A stretch of DNA of 64,000 bases from Rhodobacteraceae bacterium M382 (GTDB lineage Bacteria; Pseudomonadota; Alphaproteobacteria; Rhodobacterales; Rhodobacteraceae). Where the stretch lies: positions 1,928,501 through 1,992,500 of the forward strand of contig CP081098.1 of assembly GCA_025141015.1 (NCBI GenBank). The letters run 5' to 3'. A program made the position numbers and the translations under genes. Shown piece by piece: positions 36,925 to 45,521 of the stretch; within the stretch, counting starts at the first letter, position 1, and the number at the start of each line of letters is the position of its first letter. The notes under the pieces were generated by a model. The model was not told the DNA's origin and searched no databases. It saw nothing but the letters and a program-made list of their open reading frames with translations.

Positions 36925-37182
36925 TCATTCGGCCTTCATATGGGCGAACAGGTCTGAATTCATGCAATAATCCGGGGTTTTGTCCAACTCAGTGGTGCCA
37001 CCTTGCAGTTCGACACAGCCAGTCTGGTTGCTGCATTGGCTGCAACGCATGACGGCGCGACGGTATTTCTGGGCCTCCATTTCGGGATCGCGCCCGATGG
37101 CATCGGCAAAATCGACCCCCATTCGTTCGGCCATACCGTTGACCAGATCGCTGCTTTGTCCGACTTTTGTAAACAGGCCCAT
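36925..37182 (-). CDS. DUF6455-like Cys-rich protein
   Basis: This 85-residue cytoplasmic-looking protein has CSQCSNQTGC near residues 47-56 and a C-terminal YCMN. This pattern fits the DUF6455 family, common in Rhodobacterales and of unknown function; a metal or cluster site is possible. GGAG lies eight bases before the ATG at 37182. Confidence 0.72.
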   Translation of the reverse strand: MGLFTKVGQSSDLVNGMAERMGVDFADAIGRDPEMEAQKYRRAVMRCSQCSNQTGCVELQGGTTELDKTPDYCMNSDLFAHMKAE

Positions 37183-37404
37183 GTTTCATCTCCTCACATC
37201 TGACCGGTGTGCCATTGGCATTGGAGCATTGTGAAGGGATTGCACCGGCTTTCCTTGATGTCGATCAATAACGCGTCAAACCGGGTGCCGAACCGGCAAG
37301 CGGGGTCACTAGTTTGTGACTAGAGCGCCCAGTCAGTCTCTCTTAGCGTTGGTGCGAGGCATCAGGGTGATGCAATCAGGGCACGCGTGCGGAAGGGGCA
37401 GAGG

Positions 37405-37761
37405 ATGTCGAAGTGGGGACTGAGGAGTCTGGTGTTGGCAACGGGCATGGCAGGTCTGGGACTGCCGGTGATTGCCCAAGAGGGCTGGACGCCCGCACTG
37501 GGTGAGGAGATCCGCAGCGCGCTTGAAGGGCGCAGCCTGATCTATGACCGTGGTGCGTGGCAGGATTTTAACGCATCAGGGCGCACATTGTACAATGCGG
37601 GACGCGACAGCTGGGGATATTGGGCTGTGCGTGATGATCGGTATTGTTCGATGTGGCCACCGTCGGACATTTGGGCCTGCTACAAGGTCGAAGTCACCTC
37701 TACGGCGGTCCGTTTTGTCGATCCGGGCGGCGAGATCACCACAGGCACCTATCGCGATTAA
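37405..37761 (+). CDS. Periplasmic protein of unknown function
   Basis: This 118-residue precursor has a signal peptide (LVLATGMAGLGLPVIAQ) and a compact domain with LEGRSLIYDRGAWQDFNASG, a Cys pair in YCSMWPPSDIWACYKV and a C-terminal beta-like segment. The ATG at 37405 has AAGGGG eight bases upstream; a GTG at 37387 is less likely. I do not recognise the family. Two hairpins follow. Confidence 0.7.
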   Translation: MSKWGLRSLVLATGMAGLGLPVIAQEGWTPALGEEIRSALEGRSLIYDRGAWQDFNASGRTLYNAGRDSWGYWAVRDDRYCSMWPPSDIWACYKVEVTSTAVRFVDPGGEITTGTYRD

Positions 37762-37781
37762 GGCGACCGCCATGCCACGGG

Positions 37782-37829
37782 CCGGAAAATTATGAATTTT
37801 CCGGTCAAAAATCTTATCTAAGATTTTTG
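37782..37829. terminator. Two consecutive perfect hairpins
   Basis: CCGGAAAATT-ATG-AATTTTCCGG (37782-37804) and CAAAAATCTT-ATCT-AAGATTTTTG (37806-37829) each have a perfect 10-bp stem. They lie between convergent genes (stops at 37761 and 37856) and probably end transcription from both sides. Confidence 0.7.
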
Positions 37830-37855
37830 CCACCGCCCGTGGTGAAGGGCGTTCC

Positions 37856-39067
37856 TCAGATCAACCGGGTCACCACATGGGCAGAATGTTCCAAGGTGCG
37901 ATGTACCGGGCATTTGTCGGCGATTTCCAACAGCTTTTCCCGCTGTGCCTGATCCAACCCGCCTTCGAGCCGGATGGACCGGGTGAACTGGTCGATCTTG
38001 GATGGCCCGCCCGGAGCGGCATCCTGGGCATGGACCTTGTCGTGGCTGATGTCGACGCTGACACCATCCAGCGGCCAGCCCTTGCGCCGGGCATACATGC
38101 GAATGGTCATTGACGTACAGGCCCCAAGCCCGGCCGAGACCAACCCATAGGGCGTCAGCCCCTGATTGGTTCCGCCATACGCCAGCGGCTCATCAGCCAA
38201 GATATGGTGATCGGGACCGGATTGGATATCCTGCAGGAACCCGCCGGGGTCGGCCTCGGTGACACGCAAGACGCCCTCCGGAGCACCGGGCGGCGGGGCC
38301 GGGGGGCACAGGTCCAGATACCGCTGCACCCAGGCCGAAATAACCTCTGCGGCGTATTCCGCGTCTTCGGCGCGCGAGATCAGGTGGTCGGCGTCATCCA
38401 GCGTGACAAAGCTTTTGGGATGTTTGGCAGCCAGAAAGATCTGTGAGGCGTTTTCGATGCTGACGGTTTCGTCGCGGGGACCATGCAACACCAGCAAGGC
38501 CGCCCGCAGGTCCGAGATCGCTGGCGCGAGCTGTTCCTGATTTATGTCGTGAATAAAGTCGCGTCCAATACGGAATGGGCGCCCCCCCAACGTCACATCC
38601 GCTGCGCCTTCGGTTTCAATCCGAGACAGGGCATCGGTGAAATGGTGGGTCACATGGCCAGGATCGAATGGCGCGGCCAGGGTGACCACGGCCTTGATCG
38701 ACGCAATCCCCTCCCGCGCACGCAAAACGGCGGCTCCACCCAGCGAATGTCCGATCAACAACTGAGGTGCCATATTGCGCCCGTCCAGATAGCGGGCCGC
38801 AGCGATGAGATCCTGCACGTTCGAAGTAAATGTGGTGTTTTCGAATTCTCCTTCGGAATGTCCCAACCCGGTGAAATCGAACCTGAGCACCGCAATTCCC
38901 ATTCCGGCCAATCGCCCCGCAATGCGCCGTGCGGCGGGAATGTCCTTGGAGCAGGTGAAACAATGGGCAAACAGCGCAGTGGCCAGAACCGGCCCATTGG
39001 GCAGGTCCAGACGGGCGGCCAGCTGATTGCCGTCATGGCCGGGAAAAGTGATGCGTTCCGTATTCAT
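37856..39067 (-). CDS. Alpha/beta hydrolase fused to OsmC domain
   Basis: This 403-residue fusion has an alpha/beta hydrolase (about 1-255) with nucleophile Ser108 (GHSLGG), Asp199 (GPRDET) and His228 (DADHLI), then an OsmC-like domain (about 260-403) with Cys317 ([12 protein letters not shown]) and Cys386 (DKCPVHRTL). OsmC/Ohr domains reduce organic hydroperoxides. The fusion is a known bifunctional architecture, though its substrate is not clear. The start MNTERITF at 39067 has AGGA nine bases upstream; an in-frame extension to 39181 includes no protein-like sequence. Confidence 0.88.
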   Translation of the reverse strand: MNTERITFPGHDGNQLAARLDLPNGPVLATALFAHCFTCSKDIPAARRIAGRLAGMGIAVLRFDFTGLGHSEGEFENTTFTSNVQDLIAAARYLDGRNMAPQLLIGHSLGGAAVLRAREGIASIKAVVTLAAPFDPGHVTHHFTDALSRIETEGAADVTLGGRPFRIGRDFIHDINQEQLAPAISDLRAALLVLHGPRDETVSIENASQIFLAAKHPKSFVTLDDADHLISRAEDAEYAAEVISAWVQRYLDLCPPAPPPGAPEGVLRVTEADPGGFLQDIQSGPDHHILADEPLAYGGTNQGLTPYGLVSAGLGACTSMTIRMYARRKGWPLDGVSVDISHDKVHAQDAAPGGPSKIDQFTRSIRLEGGLDQAQREKLLEIADKCPVHRTLEHSAHVVTRLI

Positions 39068-39307
39068 CGTGTCGAGATCCTTTTGGCGTTCCATCCAAGA
39101 TGCGGCAGCGACCAGCCCGCGCCAACCCTTGTGACACTCAGGTCGCGCGAAGGTGAGCAGTCGGGAGTGTGACGGCATCATGGCGCACCGGCGCCCTATG
39201 ACCCAATGGCACCCACGGGATTGCCATGTTCGCCCCGTACCAAGCGTCTACCTGAATGAAATCCCACCCGCGCCCCGCGGTTCGTGGGATACCGAAAGGG
39301 TGGTCAA

Positions 39308-40180
39308 ATGTTGGATGGAGCAGGACAGAACGGCACCGAAACTGGCGCAGACCCGGGCTTGTACGCGTTTGTGCGTGCGCGCATTGAAGGGGGGCATGAC
39401 CAATTGTATCAGGCCCTGGGGTGTCCCCAGGATGCCGAGGCGCTGGAATTTCGCCTGCTCAAACGCGGCAGTCGTGCGTTTTCTCTGGAATGCAGGGCCG
39501 GGACCACGTCTGCTCTTCTCAAGATCTTTTGCGGCCCTGACGCCGGAGCGGCCTATGCGCGCGAAAAGATGTCGCTGATGGTGATGGCACCAACCGGGTT
39601 GGTTCCCGGGATGTTGGCAGTATCTGATCAAAGGCACTTTCTACTCGAACACTGGCACAACCCTGTTGCCTGGCCCGAGACGTCACAGCGTGCGCCTGCG
39701 GTTGCGGCGGCACGACGGATCGGGGATTGGATTGCCCGGTTCGATGCGCGCGCGCCTGCGGGAAGCCGGTGCGGGAACTGGTTTGAATATCTGACAAAAT
39801 GCGGCGGCGACATCGACCTGGGGCAGGTGCCTTGCGCGCGTGATATCCTGTGTGACATTCCGCTGTGCGGCACGGTTCTGTCCCGCAATGACGGTGCGCT
39901 CCACAATTTTCTGGAAACTTCGACGGGCGATCTGGTCGGTTGTGATTTCGAAAACGCGCGGATGAAGCCGCGGGGCTGGGATTACATTCAGGGATACATC
40001 AGTTTGATCGAACGATACCCGGAAGCGGCACAACAGGTGATCCAAGCCTATACGGAAGGGTTCAGCCATGCCCATCGGGGGGCTTTGTTGGTCAATGAGC
40101 TGAACGATGTTGCCCGCATTCTGTTTTGTGCCCGCGCCACACAGGGCCGTGCCCCACAGGAGGTGTTGTCGTGGCAGTAG
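39308..40180 (+). CDS. Phosphotransferase-fold protein (APH/choline-kinase-like)
   Basis: This 290-residue protein is not a family I can name, but it shows kinase-fold landmarks: Lys72 in SALLKIFCG, Glu86 in the next helix, Asp195 and Asn200 in RNDGALHN (the DxxxxN catalytic-loop spacing) and Asp213 in GCDFENAR. The usual His before the catalytic Asp is replaced (SRND). The ATG at 39308 has AAAGGGTGG upstream. Its last ten bases overlap the GTG of the following Hint-domain gene, whose ribosome-binding site lies inside this gene, so the pair is translationally coupled. Its substrate may be linked to that partner, but this is only inference. Confidence 0.68.
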   Translation: MLDGAGQNGTETGADPGLYAFVRARIEGGHDQLYQALGCPQDAEALEFRLLKRGSRAFSLECRAGTTSALLKIFCGPDAGAAYAREKMSLMVMAPTGLVPGMLAVSDQRHFLLEHWHNPVAWPETSQRAPAVAAARRIGDWIARFDARAPAGSRCGNWFEYLTKCGGDIDLGQVPCARDILCDIPLCGTVLSRNDGALHNFLETSTGDLVGCDFENARMKPRGWDYIQGYISLIERYPEAAQQVIQAYTEGFSHAHRGALLVNELNDVARILFCARATQGRAPQEVLSWQ

Positions 40181-41166
40181 AGGTTCTGACAGTCACCCTT
40201 GGACAGACCCGCAAGATCAAGGGAAAGGATCTGATTTCAGGCGACGAAGATGACAATCAGATCGTTACCGTTTTGGACGGCGGCGACCTGCGCAATTCCT
40301 ATGTGTTTGAATTCTGGGGCAAGGGTACGCCGACCGAACCGGGGGCCGGGCCGGGCGGGGATGATGAATTTCATTTCGACCTTTCCGGCTTTGATGATGA
40401 TTTTTCCATTTCGATCAAAAGCTTTGATGAAGGTGACTGTTTCTCGTTCACCAATTTTGACAGCTATTCGGTTGTCGGGAACACCTACACATTTCAATAC
40501 ACAGGGTCGGATGGGCAACCGCATACGGTTTCCATCGATGCAGAGTCGACAAATGGAACCGGGGTTGCCTGTGTCATGGTGTGTTTCGTGCGGGGCAGCC
40601 GTATCCGGACACCCGCCGGCCCGATGGCCATCGAGGATCTGAACGCCGGCGATCAGGTCATATGCGGTGACGGTCAGTCCCGTGAGATCCGCTGGGTCGG
40701 GGGGCGCAAACTGTCGGCTGCCGATCTGATGGCGCATCCCGACCTGAAACCTGTTCGGTTCGGCCGCAATGCCATCGCGCCGGGGCAACCCGACGCCCCG
40801 CTGTTTCTGTCGCCGCAACATCGGGTGTTGTTGCGGGACTGGCGGGCCGAACTGCTGTTTGGCGACAACGAAGTGCTGGCCGCGGCGAAATCCTTGGTCA
40901 ACGACACCGATATCCGGGTGCAGGAGCCCTGTGGGGATGTCGAGTATTTTCACATTCTGCTGGATGGGCATCACACCGTTTTTGCCAATGGGGTCGAATG
41001 TGAAACCCTGATGCCGGCGGAATTGATGCGCAATGCGTTACCGGCCAAAGCCCGCGATGAGATCGCCCATATCTTTCCTGATCTGGTCGGGAATTTGGCC
41101 AGCTTTGGGCAATTGTACCGCAGGGCGTTGAAACCATTCGAGGTCAACGCCCTGCGGATGACCTGA
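40171..41166 (+). CDS. Hint (hedgehog/intein)-domain protein
   Basis: This 331-residue protein has an Asp/Gly-rich beta N-terminal part (about 1-130) and a Hint domain beginning at Cys138 (CFVRGSRIRTPAG...IEDLNAGDQVICGDG), with SPQHRVLLRDWRAEL and the late block DGHHTVFANGVECETLMP. Hint_2-type proteins are common in Rhodobacterales and are usually secreted; self-cleavage is possible since Cys and His are present. The start is GTG 40171 with AGGAGGT eight bases upstream, inside the kinase-fold gene. No signal peptide is seen. It ends two bases before the convergent dddP stop. Confidence 0.83.
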   Translation: MAVEVLTVTLGQTRKIKGKDLISGDEDDNQIVTVLDGGDLRNSYVFEFWGKGTPTEPGAGPGGDDEFHFDLSGFDDDFSISIKSFDEGDCFSFTNFDSYSVVGNTYTFQYTGSDGQPHTVSIDAESTNGTGVACVMVCFVRGSRIRTPAGPMAIEDLNAGDQVICGDGQSREIRWVGGRKLSAADLMAHPDLKPVRFGRNAIAPGQPDAPLFLSPQHRVLLRDWRAELLFGDNEVLAAAKSLVNDTDIRVQEPCGDVEYFHILLDGHHTVFANGVECETLMPAELMRNALPAKARDEIAHIFPDLVGNLASFGQLYRRALKPFEVNALRMT

Positions 41167-41168
41167 GA

Positions 41169-42512
41169 TCAGGCCTGGCCCATCAGGGCCGGGTCAAACG
41201 GGTATCTGGTCAGGTTTTCATGTCCGTCTTCGGTGATCAGCACCTGATCTTCGAGCTTGATCGAGAAGTCGCCGCCTTCGGGGCTGACCAACGCCTCGAC
41301 GCATAACACCATGCCCGGCTCCAGCTCATAGTCAAAAGCACCTTCGACCATGGCATCAGGATAGGCGACCAGTGGCCATTCATCGCACAGACCAACCCCA
41401 TGCATCATGCAGCCGTATTTTTGTTTCTGGTACTGGCTGTCCAAGGGATGGCAATTGCGCGACAGATCCTGAATGTTCACTCCGGGTTTCAGCATCTCCA
41501 TGTTCTTCATGATGTGTTCATGACCATGCTGCATGGCATAGACCATATCCGCGGGTGGCTTTTGATCGCCGATCCACCAACTGCGTGAAATATCTACGCA
41601 AATGCCGTAGGATCCGACCAGATCAGTGTCAAAGCTGATGATTTCATTGTTCTGGATGATGCGTGGGCCGCATTCCTGGAACCAGGGATTGGTCCGGGGA
41701 CCCGAGGACAGCAGCCGCGTTTCGATCCATTCGCCACCACGTTTGATGTTTTCGGCATGAAGCACGGCCCAGACATCATCTTCGGAGATGCCGCCACCAG
41801 GTATTTGTTCGCGGGCAAATGTCTCCATTTCCCCCACGGCGATCTCGCAGGCGACCGACGCGCACCGCATGGCCAGGATTTCATCAGGGCCTTTGACCGC
41901 ACGGCATTTTTCAGTCAGTTCTTCGCCTGGCATGACTTCGATGCCCTGCGCTTCGAGCGCGCGCAGACCAGCGATCATGATCTTGTCCACGGCCAGGCGT
42001 TTGTTGCCTTCTGAATGTTCTTTGAGCAGCTTGCGTACCTCATTCGAGAACACATCCGCCTGCACATCCACCCGGTCACCACGGTCGAAATAGAACAGAT
42101 CGGCACCAGCGCGTTGTTCTTTGACCAGGGGGTTGTATTCGCTGAGGAACGGCGACTGTTTATAGTCCCAGATCACCATATAGCCATCGGCACAGATCAT
42201 CAGCGCGCGAAACGGGTTGTGGGTGTTCCACAGCTGCATGTTGGTGCTGTCGGTGGCATACCGAATGTTGAGCGGATCAAACACCAACAGCCCGCCATAG
42301 CCACGCTCGTTGATGAATTTCACCAACCGCTCCCAGCGAAACTGCCGCATCCGTTGCAGGTCGGGCAGGTGCAAACCGGCCTCGGCCCACTCGGAAAAGG
42401 CCAATTGGGTCGGGCCGATTTCGACACGGTTGTTGTCGTTAGGTGTGTTGTCGCCCAGCGTTGCACCGCGTGTGGGGTCGATTTTGCGGGTGTCGCGATA
42501 GTGTTCGTTCAT
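41169..42512 (-). CDS. dddP: Dimethylsulfoniopropionate lyase DddP
   Basis: This 447-residue M24-peptidase-fold enzyme cleaves DMSP to dimethyl sulfide and acrylate. N-terminal TRKIDPTRG, NDNNRVEIGPTQLAFSEW and NIRYATDSTNMQLWNTHNPF match DddP closely. With the start at 42512 the metal ligands fall at Asp295, Asp297, Asp307, His371, Glu406 and Glu421, with Tyr366 and Asp377 also in place; these are, from memory, the numbers reported for the Ruegeria enzyme. An upstream in-frame extension to 42680 is not protein-like, and CAGGGACC precedes the chosen ATG. It is divergent from a DUF3445 gene. Confidence 0.95.
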   Translation of the reverse strand: MNEHYRDTRKIDPTRGATLGDNTPNDNNRVEIGPTQLAFSEWAEAGLHLPDLQRMRQFRWERLVKFINERGYGGLLVFDPLNIRYATDSTNMQLWNTHNPFRALMICADGYMVIWDYKQSPFLSEYNPLVKEQRAGADLFYFDRGDRVDVQADVFSNEVRKLLKEHSEGNKRLAVDKIMIAGLRALEAQGIEVMPGEELTEKCRAVKGPDEILAMRCASVACEIAVGEMETFAREQIPGGGISEDDVWAVLHAENIKRGGEWIETRLLSSGPRTNPWFQECGPRIIQNNEIISFDTDLVGSYGICVDISRSWWIGDQKPPADMVYAMQHGHEHIMKNMEMLKPGVNIQDLSRNCHPLDSQYQKQKYGCMMHGVGLCDEWPLVAYPDAMVEGAFDYELEPGMVLCVEALVSPEGGDFSIKLEDQVLITEDGHENLTRYPFDPALMGQA

Positions 42513-42669
42513 GGCTGGTCCCTGTCTGGCAACGATTCCCGAACGAGTGTGCAAAGCGTCGCGGCGTCCATCTTGCCCATTTCCGACATTCCTGACACAT
42601 GTGTTCATTAATCTGTCGCCGGCGATCAACCCGCCACAGCCCCGGTCGCCCCCAGCAGCGGAGCCTGAT

Positions 42670-43419
42670 ATGGACCCCATTGTACAGGAACGTATCCCCT
42701 ATGACGTGTCAGGCAGCCACAGGCTGCCGGGCGTGCGTCCGCTGTCCATGGATCAGGTGATGGTGCGCGATGAGGCCTTTGCCGGACAGATGGCGGAACG
42801 CGACAGGGTGCTGCAAACGCGGCGACACGATGTCGTGGCGCTGCAGGATGGGGCCAAGGCGGCAGCCGATGAGCTGTTGGATCTGGTGTTGAACCTGGCC
42901 TATCCCGCACAGGCAGGGGCCGCGGTGGTGCGTCGACCAGATACCAAATCCGTATCAATTGACCGGACGGACCCATTGGGAACGGTTGGCCGGTTGGTTC
43001 AGGAGGATTTCTGCATCTTGCAAAAACAGGGGGATGAACACGTTCTGACGGGGGCGGTTTTGTGTTTTCCTGCAAGCTGGATGTTGTCGGAAAAGATAGG
43101 CCGCCCTTTGACGGATATCCACATGCCTGTCGATGGCTATGACCCCGGCGTTGCCACGCGTGTGCAGCGGCTGTTTGACGGGGTACAGCCAGGGCGGCCC
43201 ATGTGGCGGTTTAACGTGCTGCGCTACAATGATCCGGATTTGCATCAGCCCCGCAGCCAATACGCAAGGCGCGGCGATCAATCCGACAAGAATGCAAAAT
43301 ATATCCGCAGTGAACGGCAGGTCATTCTGAGGCTCCCCGAAACACGGGCGGTGGTTTTCTGCATCCACACCTTTGTCGTGTTCAGCTGTGCCGGGGATTA
43401 TTCGACCATTCCCGGCTGA
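42670..43419 (+). CDS. DUF3445 haem-dependent oxidative N-demethylase-like protein
   Basis: This 249-residue protein matches DUF3445, the haem-dependent oxidative N-demethylase family (related to the dimethylamine monooxygenase subunit). Family landmarks are VQEDFCILQ, LTGAVLCFPASWMLSEKIG, HMPVDGYDP, RFNVLRYNDPDL and the late block YIRSERQVILRLPETRAVVFCIHTFVV, where the haem-pocket residues of the family lie. The start at 42670 follows GGAG; a longer frame to 42511 overlaps the dddP promoter region. It is divergent from dddP. Confidence 0.85.
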   Translation: MDPIVQERIPYDVSGSHRLPGVRPLSMDQVMVRDEAFAGQMAERDRVLQTRRHDVVALQDGAKAAADELLDLVLNLAYPAQAGAAVVRRPDTKSVSIDRTDPLGTVGRLVQEDFCILQKQGDEHVLTGAVLCFPASWMLSEKIGRPLTDIHMPVDGYDPGVATRVQRLFDGVQPGRPMWRFNVLRYNDPDLHQPRSQYARRGDQSDKNAKYIRSERQVILRLPETRAVVFCIHTFVVFSCAGDYSTIPG

Positions 43420-43446
43420 GCTCGCGTAGAGGACAAACGATATGCG

Positions 43447-43480
43447 CCCACCGAACTTGCGAATTTGCAATTTCGGTGGG
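43447..43480 (+). terminator. Hairpin after the DUF3445 gene
   Basis: CCCACCGAA and TTCGGTGGG form a 9-bp stem, extended inward by TTGC/GCAA. It lies 27 bases after the stop, and a convergent gene ends at 43504. No T-run follows. Confidence 0.45.
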
Positions 43481-43503
43481 TGGAAATCGTTATATGCTTT
43501 GCA

Positions 43504-44370
43504 TCAGGGCAGGTAGTTGACCACACTGGCCAGCGCGCCCGAGCTTTGTAGCATCACCAGCAGGCCGGTCAGCGACAGAACATGGGTGTTCAGGCGGAAA
43601 TCTTCGCCCCTGACCAGATTGACAGCGGCCAGCGAAACCGCAACCGGTGCAGAGAGGAACACGACCATACCCGTCATTCCCCAGGTTGCGAGCCTGCGAA
43701 TGTCGCTCGCGGCCTCTTCCTGGTCCGGAGACAATTCGGTCGGATGGGGGCCGACCCGAAAGGCCAGTGCCAGAGTTTCCTCCTGGGTGAGGTCGATCAA
43801 CCCGACTTCACCGCTATGCGGAACCTGACCCAGAATGGTGTCATAATGTTCCATCAGGTCGGGCGCAGTTTCATCCACATCGGCAAAACGCTGACCGTGC
43901 TGGTCCAGGATCTCCTGGCGACCACGGACACGGCGCGGCGAAATATGGGAAAACGCTCCCAGGAACTCATCGATTGGCAGCGCCGTGTCCGGGTCCATCC
44001 ATTCGACCTGTTCGGCGTCGCAAATGTCGACCATGCGATACAGCAGCACGACCATCATCAATTCGGTGATATCGCGATCTTCGCGCCCCGGAAGGACCGG
44101 GGTGAATTCGATAGCGATCCTTTGGATCTGGTCTTCATAAGAAGGAACTGCCTGCCCGCAGTTCATGTTTCCAAGGTCCTCAAGTTCGAGGTTGACCTTG
44201 TATTGGCTCGTCAGAACGACGGCTGACTTGCCGCCTTGGATAGTCTGGCGTTCGACCGGGTGTCCATAATCTTCTAAAGTTGCCGACACGATCCTGCTGA
44301 ATTGGTCCAGCGGGTTTTCTGCGTAACCATAGAATACTAGTCCACCGTGATATCTGCCTGTAGTGGTCAC
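43504..44370 (-). CDS. Conserved protein with two C-terminal membrane helices, unknown
   Basis: This 288-residue protein begins with GTG (44370), with GGAGG nine bases upstream. Residues 1-215 are soluble and acidic, with an RRVRGRQE segment in the middle. Residues about 228-250 (GMTGMVVFLSAPVAVSLAAV) and 262-285 form two membrane helices. I do not recognise the family. It is a single gene with 266 bases before the next gene upstream. Confidence 0.7.
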   Translation of the reverse strand: MTTTGRYHGGLVFYGYAENPLDQFSRIVSATLEDYGHPVERQTIQGGKSAVVLTSQYKVNLELEDLGNMNCGQAVPSYEDQIQRIAIEFTPVLPGREDRDITELMMVVLLYRMVDICDAEQVEWMDPDTALPIDEFLGAFSHISPRRVRGRQEILDQHGQRFADVDETAPDLMEHYDTILGQVPHSGEVGLIDLTQEETLALAFRVGPHPTELSPDQEEAASDIRRLATWGMTGMVVFLSAPVAVSLAAVNLVRGEDFRLNTHVLSLTGLLVMLQSSGALASVVNYLP

Positions 44371-44636
44371 GATGACGTCCTCCAGTTGCCTTCATTACGG
44401 TTAACGCTACGCCGTGAAAGAGATTAAAATGTGACGCAAAACAGAAATTGCAGCGGCACGTATGATCTGGGTGACGTTGGGTTCGAAAACTGGATTCCCC
44501 TGTGTTTCAAGGCGCATCAGGTAAATTAGTTGTGAAAAATTAAGCTTTGGGGCAAAACCTTGGCGTGGATTGGTCCGCATTCAGCCACAAAAGGGAAAAA
44601 GCGGATTGGATTTCCGCAGACCAGGGGACAATCTGT

Positions 44637-45431
44637 TCAGCGGTCGATCTGGGCTCCCATGATGGCGATCGCCTTTTGATAGACCGTGGCGGCGTTCCAT
44701 TCCTTGATCACTCGGAAATTCGGTTCGCCCGGTTGATACCCTTTGCCAGGTCTCCACCCTTTTTTGCGCAGGTAATAAGCCGTCGATGCCAGGGCATCCG
44801 CCTGGTTGTAGAAATCGATGCGCCCATCGCCGTTTCCGTCCTGCCCGTATTGCAACGCATTGCCCGGTAGAAATTGGGTGTGCCCCAGTTCGCCATGTTT
44901 TGCCCCCAATGTCGCAGGAGTGATGGCCCCCTGATCGACCAGCTTGAGCGCGCCAATGGCGTGGGGCACAAAGAATTCAGACCGACGGCAATCATAGGAA
45001 AGGGTCACGATGGCCGACACGATCTGGCTGTCGCCCATGAAGCTTCCAAATGCAGTTTCCATGCCGTGAATGGCGATCAACACGCCCGCGGGCACACCGT
45101 ATTTGCGTTCCAGTGCCGCGTAAAAATTGGCATTTCTTGCCTTGCGTTTGCGGCCCTGCGCAACGATCGTGGTGGACCCGCGCACTTTCATGAATTTGTC
45201 CAAACTGTATTTGAACGACTTCTGATTGCGGTCAGCAGCAATCGTGCGGGTGGCATATCGTGACTGCGCCAGCGCCTTGAGCCCGGGAGATTTCACCCCA
45301 GCCTGTTTCGCGGTTCTGGCGAAATCCTTTTTCCATGCGTTGAACCCAGCAGATGTATTTCCGCATGGCGCAGCCAAAGCGCTGGTTGCGAGGCTTGCAA
45401 AAACAACGGCGGGAAAAACAAGGTGACGCAT
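44637..45431 (-). CDS. Lytic murein transglycosylase (SLT_2/MltB-like)
   Basis: This 264-residue precursor has a signal peptide (VVFASLATSALA) and the family's catalytic region with Glu125 in AIHGMETAFGSF, followed by LGHTQFLPGNALQYGQDGNG and ADALASTAYYLRKKGWRPG. It would cleave glycan strands of peptidoglycan in the periplasm. The start at 45431 gives a clean signal peptide; the in-frame extension does not. Confidence 0.9.
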   Translation of the reverse strand: MRHLVFPAVVFASLATSALAAPCGNTSAGFNAWKKDFARTAKQAGVKSPGLKALAQSRYATRTIAADRNQKSFKYSLDKFMKVRGSTTIVAQGRKRKARNANFYAALERKYGVPAGVLIAIHGMETAFGSFMGDSQIVSAIVTLSYDCRRSEFFVPHAIGALKLVDQGAITPATLGAKHGELGHTQFLPGNALQYGQDGNGDGRIDFYNQADALASTAYYLRKKGWRPGKGYQPGEPNFRVIKEWNAATVYQKAIAIMGAQIDR

Positions 45432-45521
45432 GAAACCGGCTTTCAAAACAAGGACATTGCCTATTAGCCTAAGCCATTTGTTCCGAATTGCCAGCCAAAA
45501 CACGGCCCGGGCGTATTCGCA

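Noticed and set aside
44395-44430. CtrA-like TTAA pair upstream of the 43504-44370 gene
   Set aside because: The two TTAA elements are not seven bases apart, so the CtrA pattern is not met.
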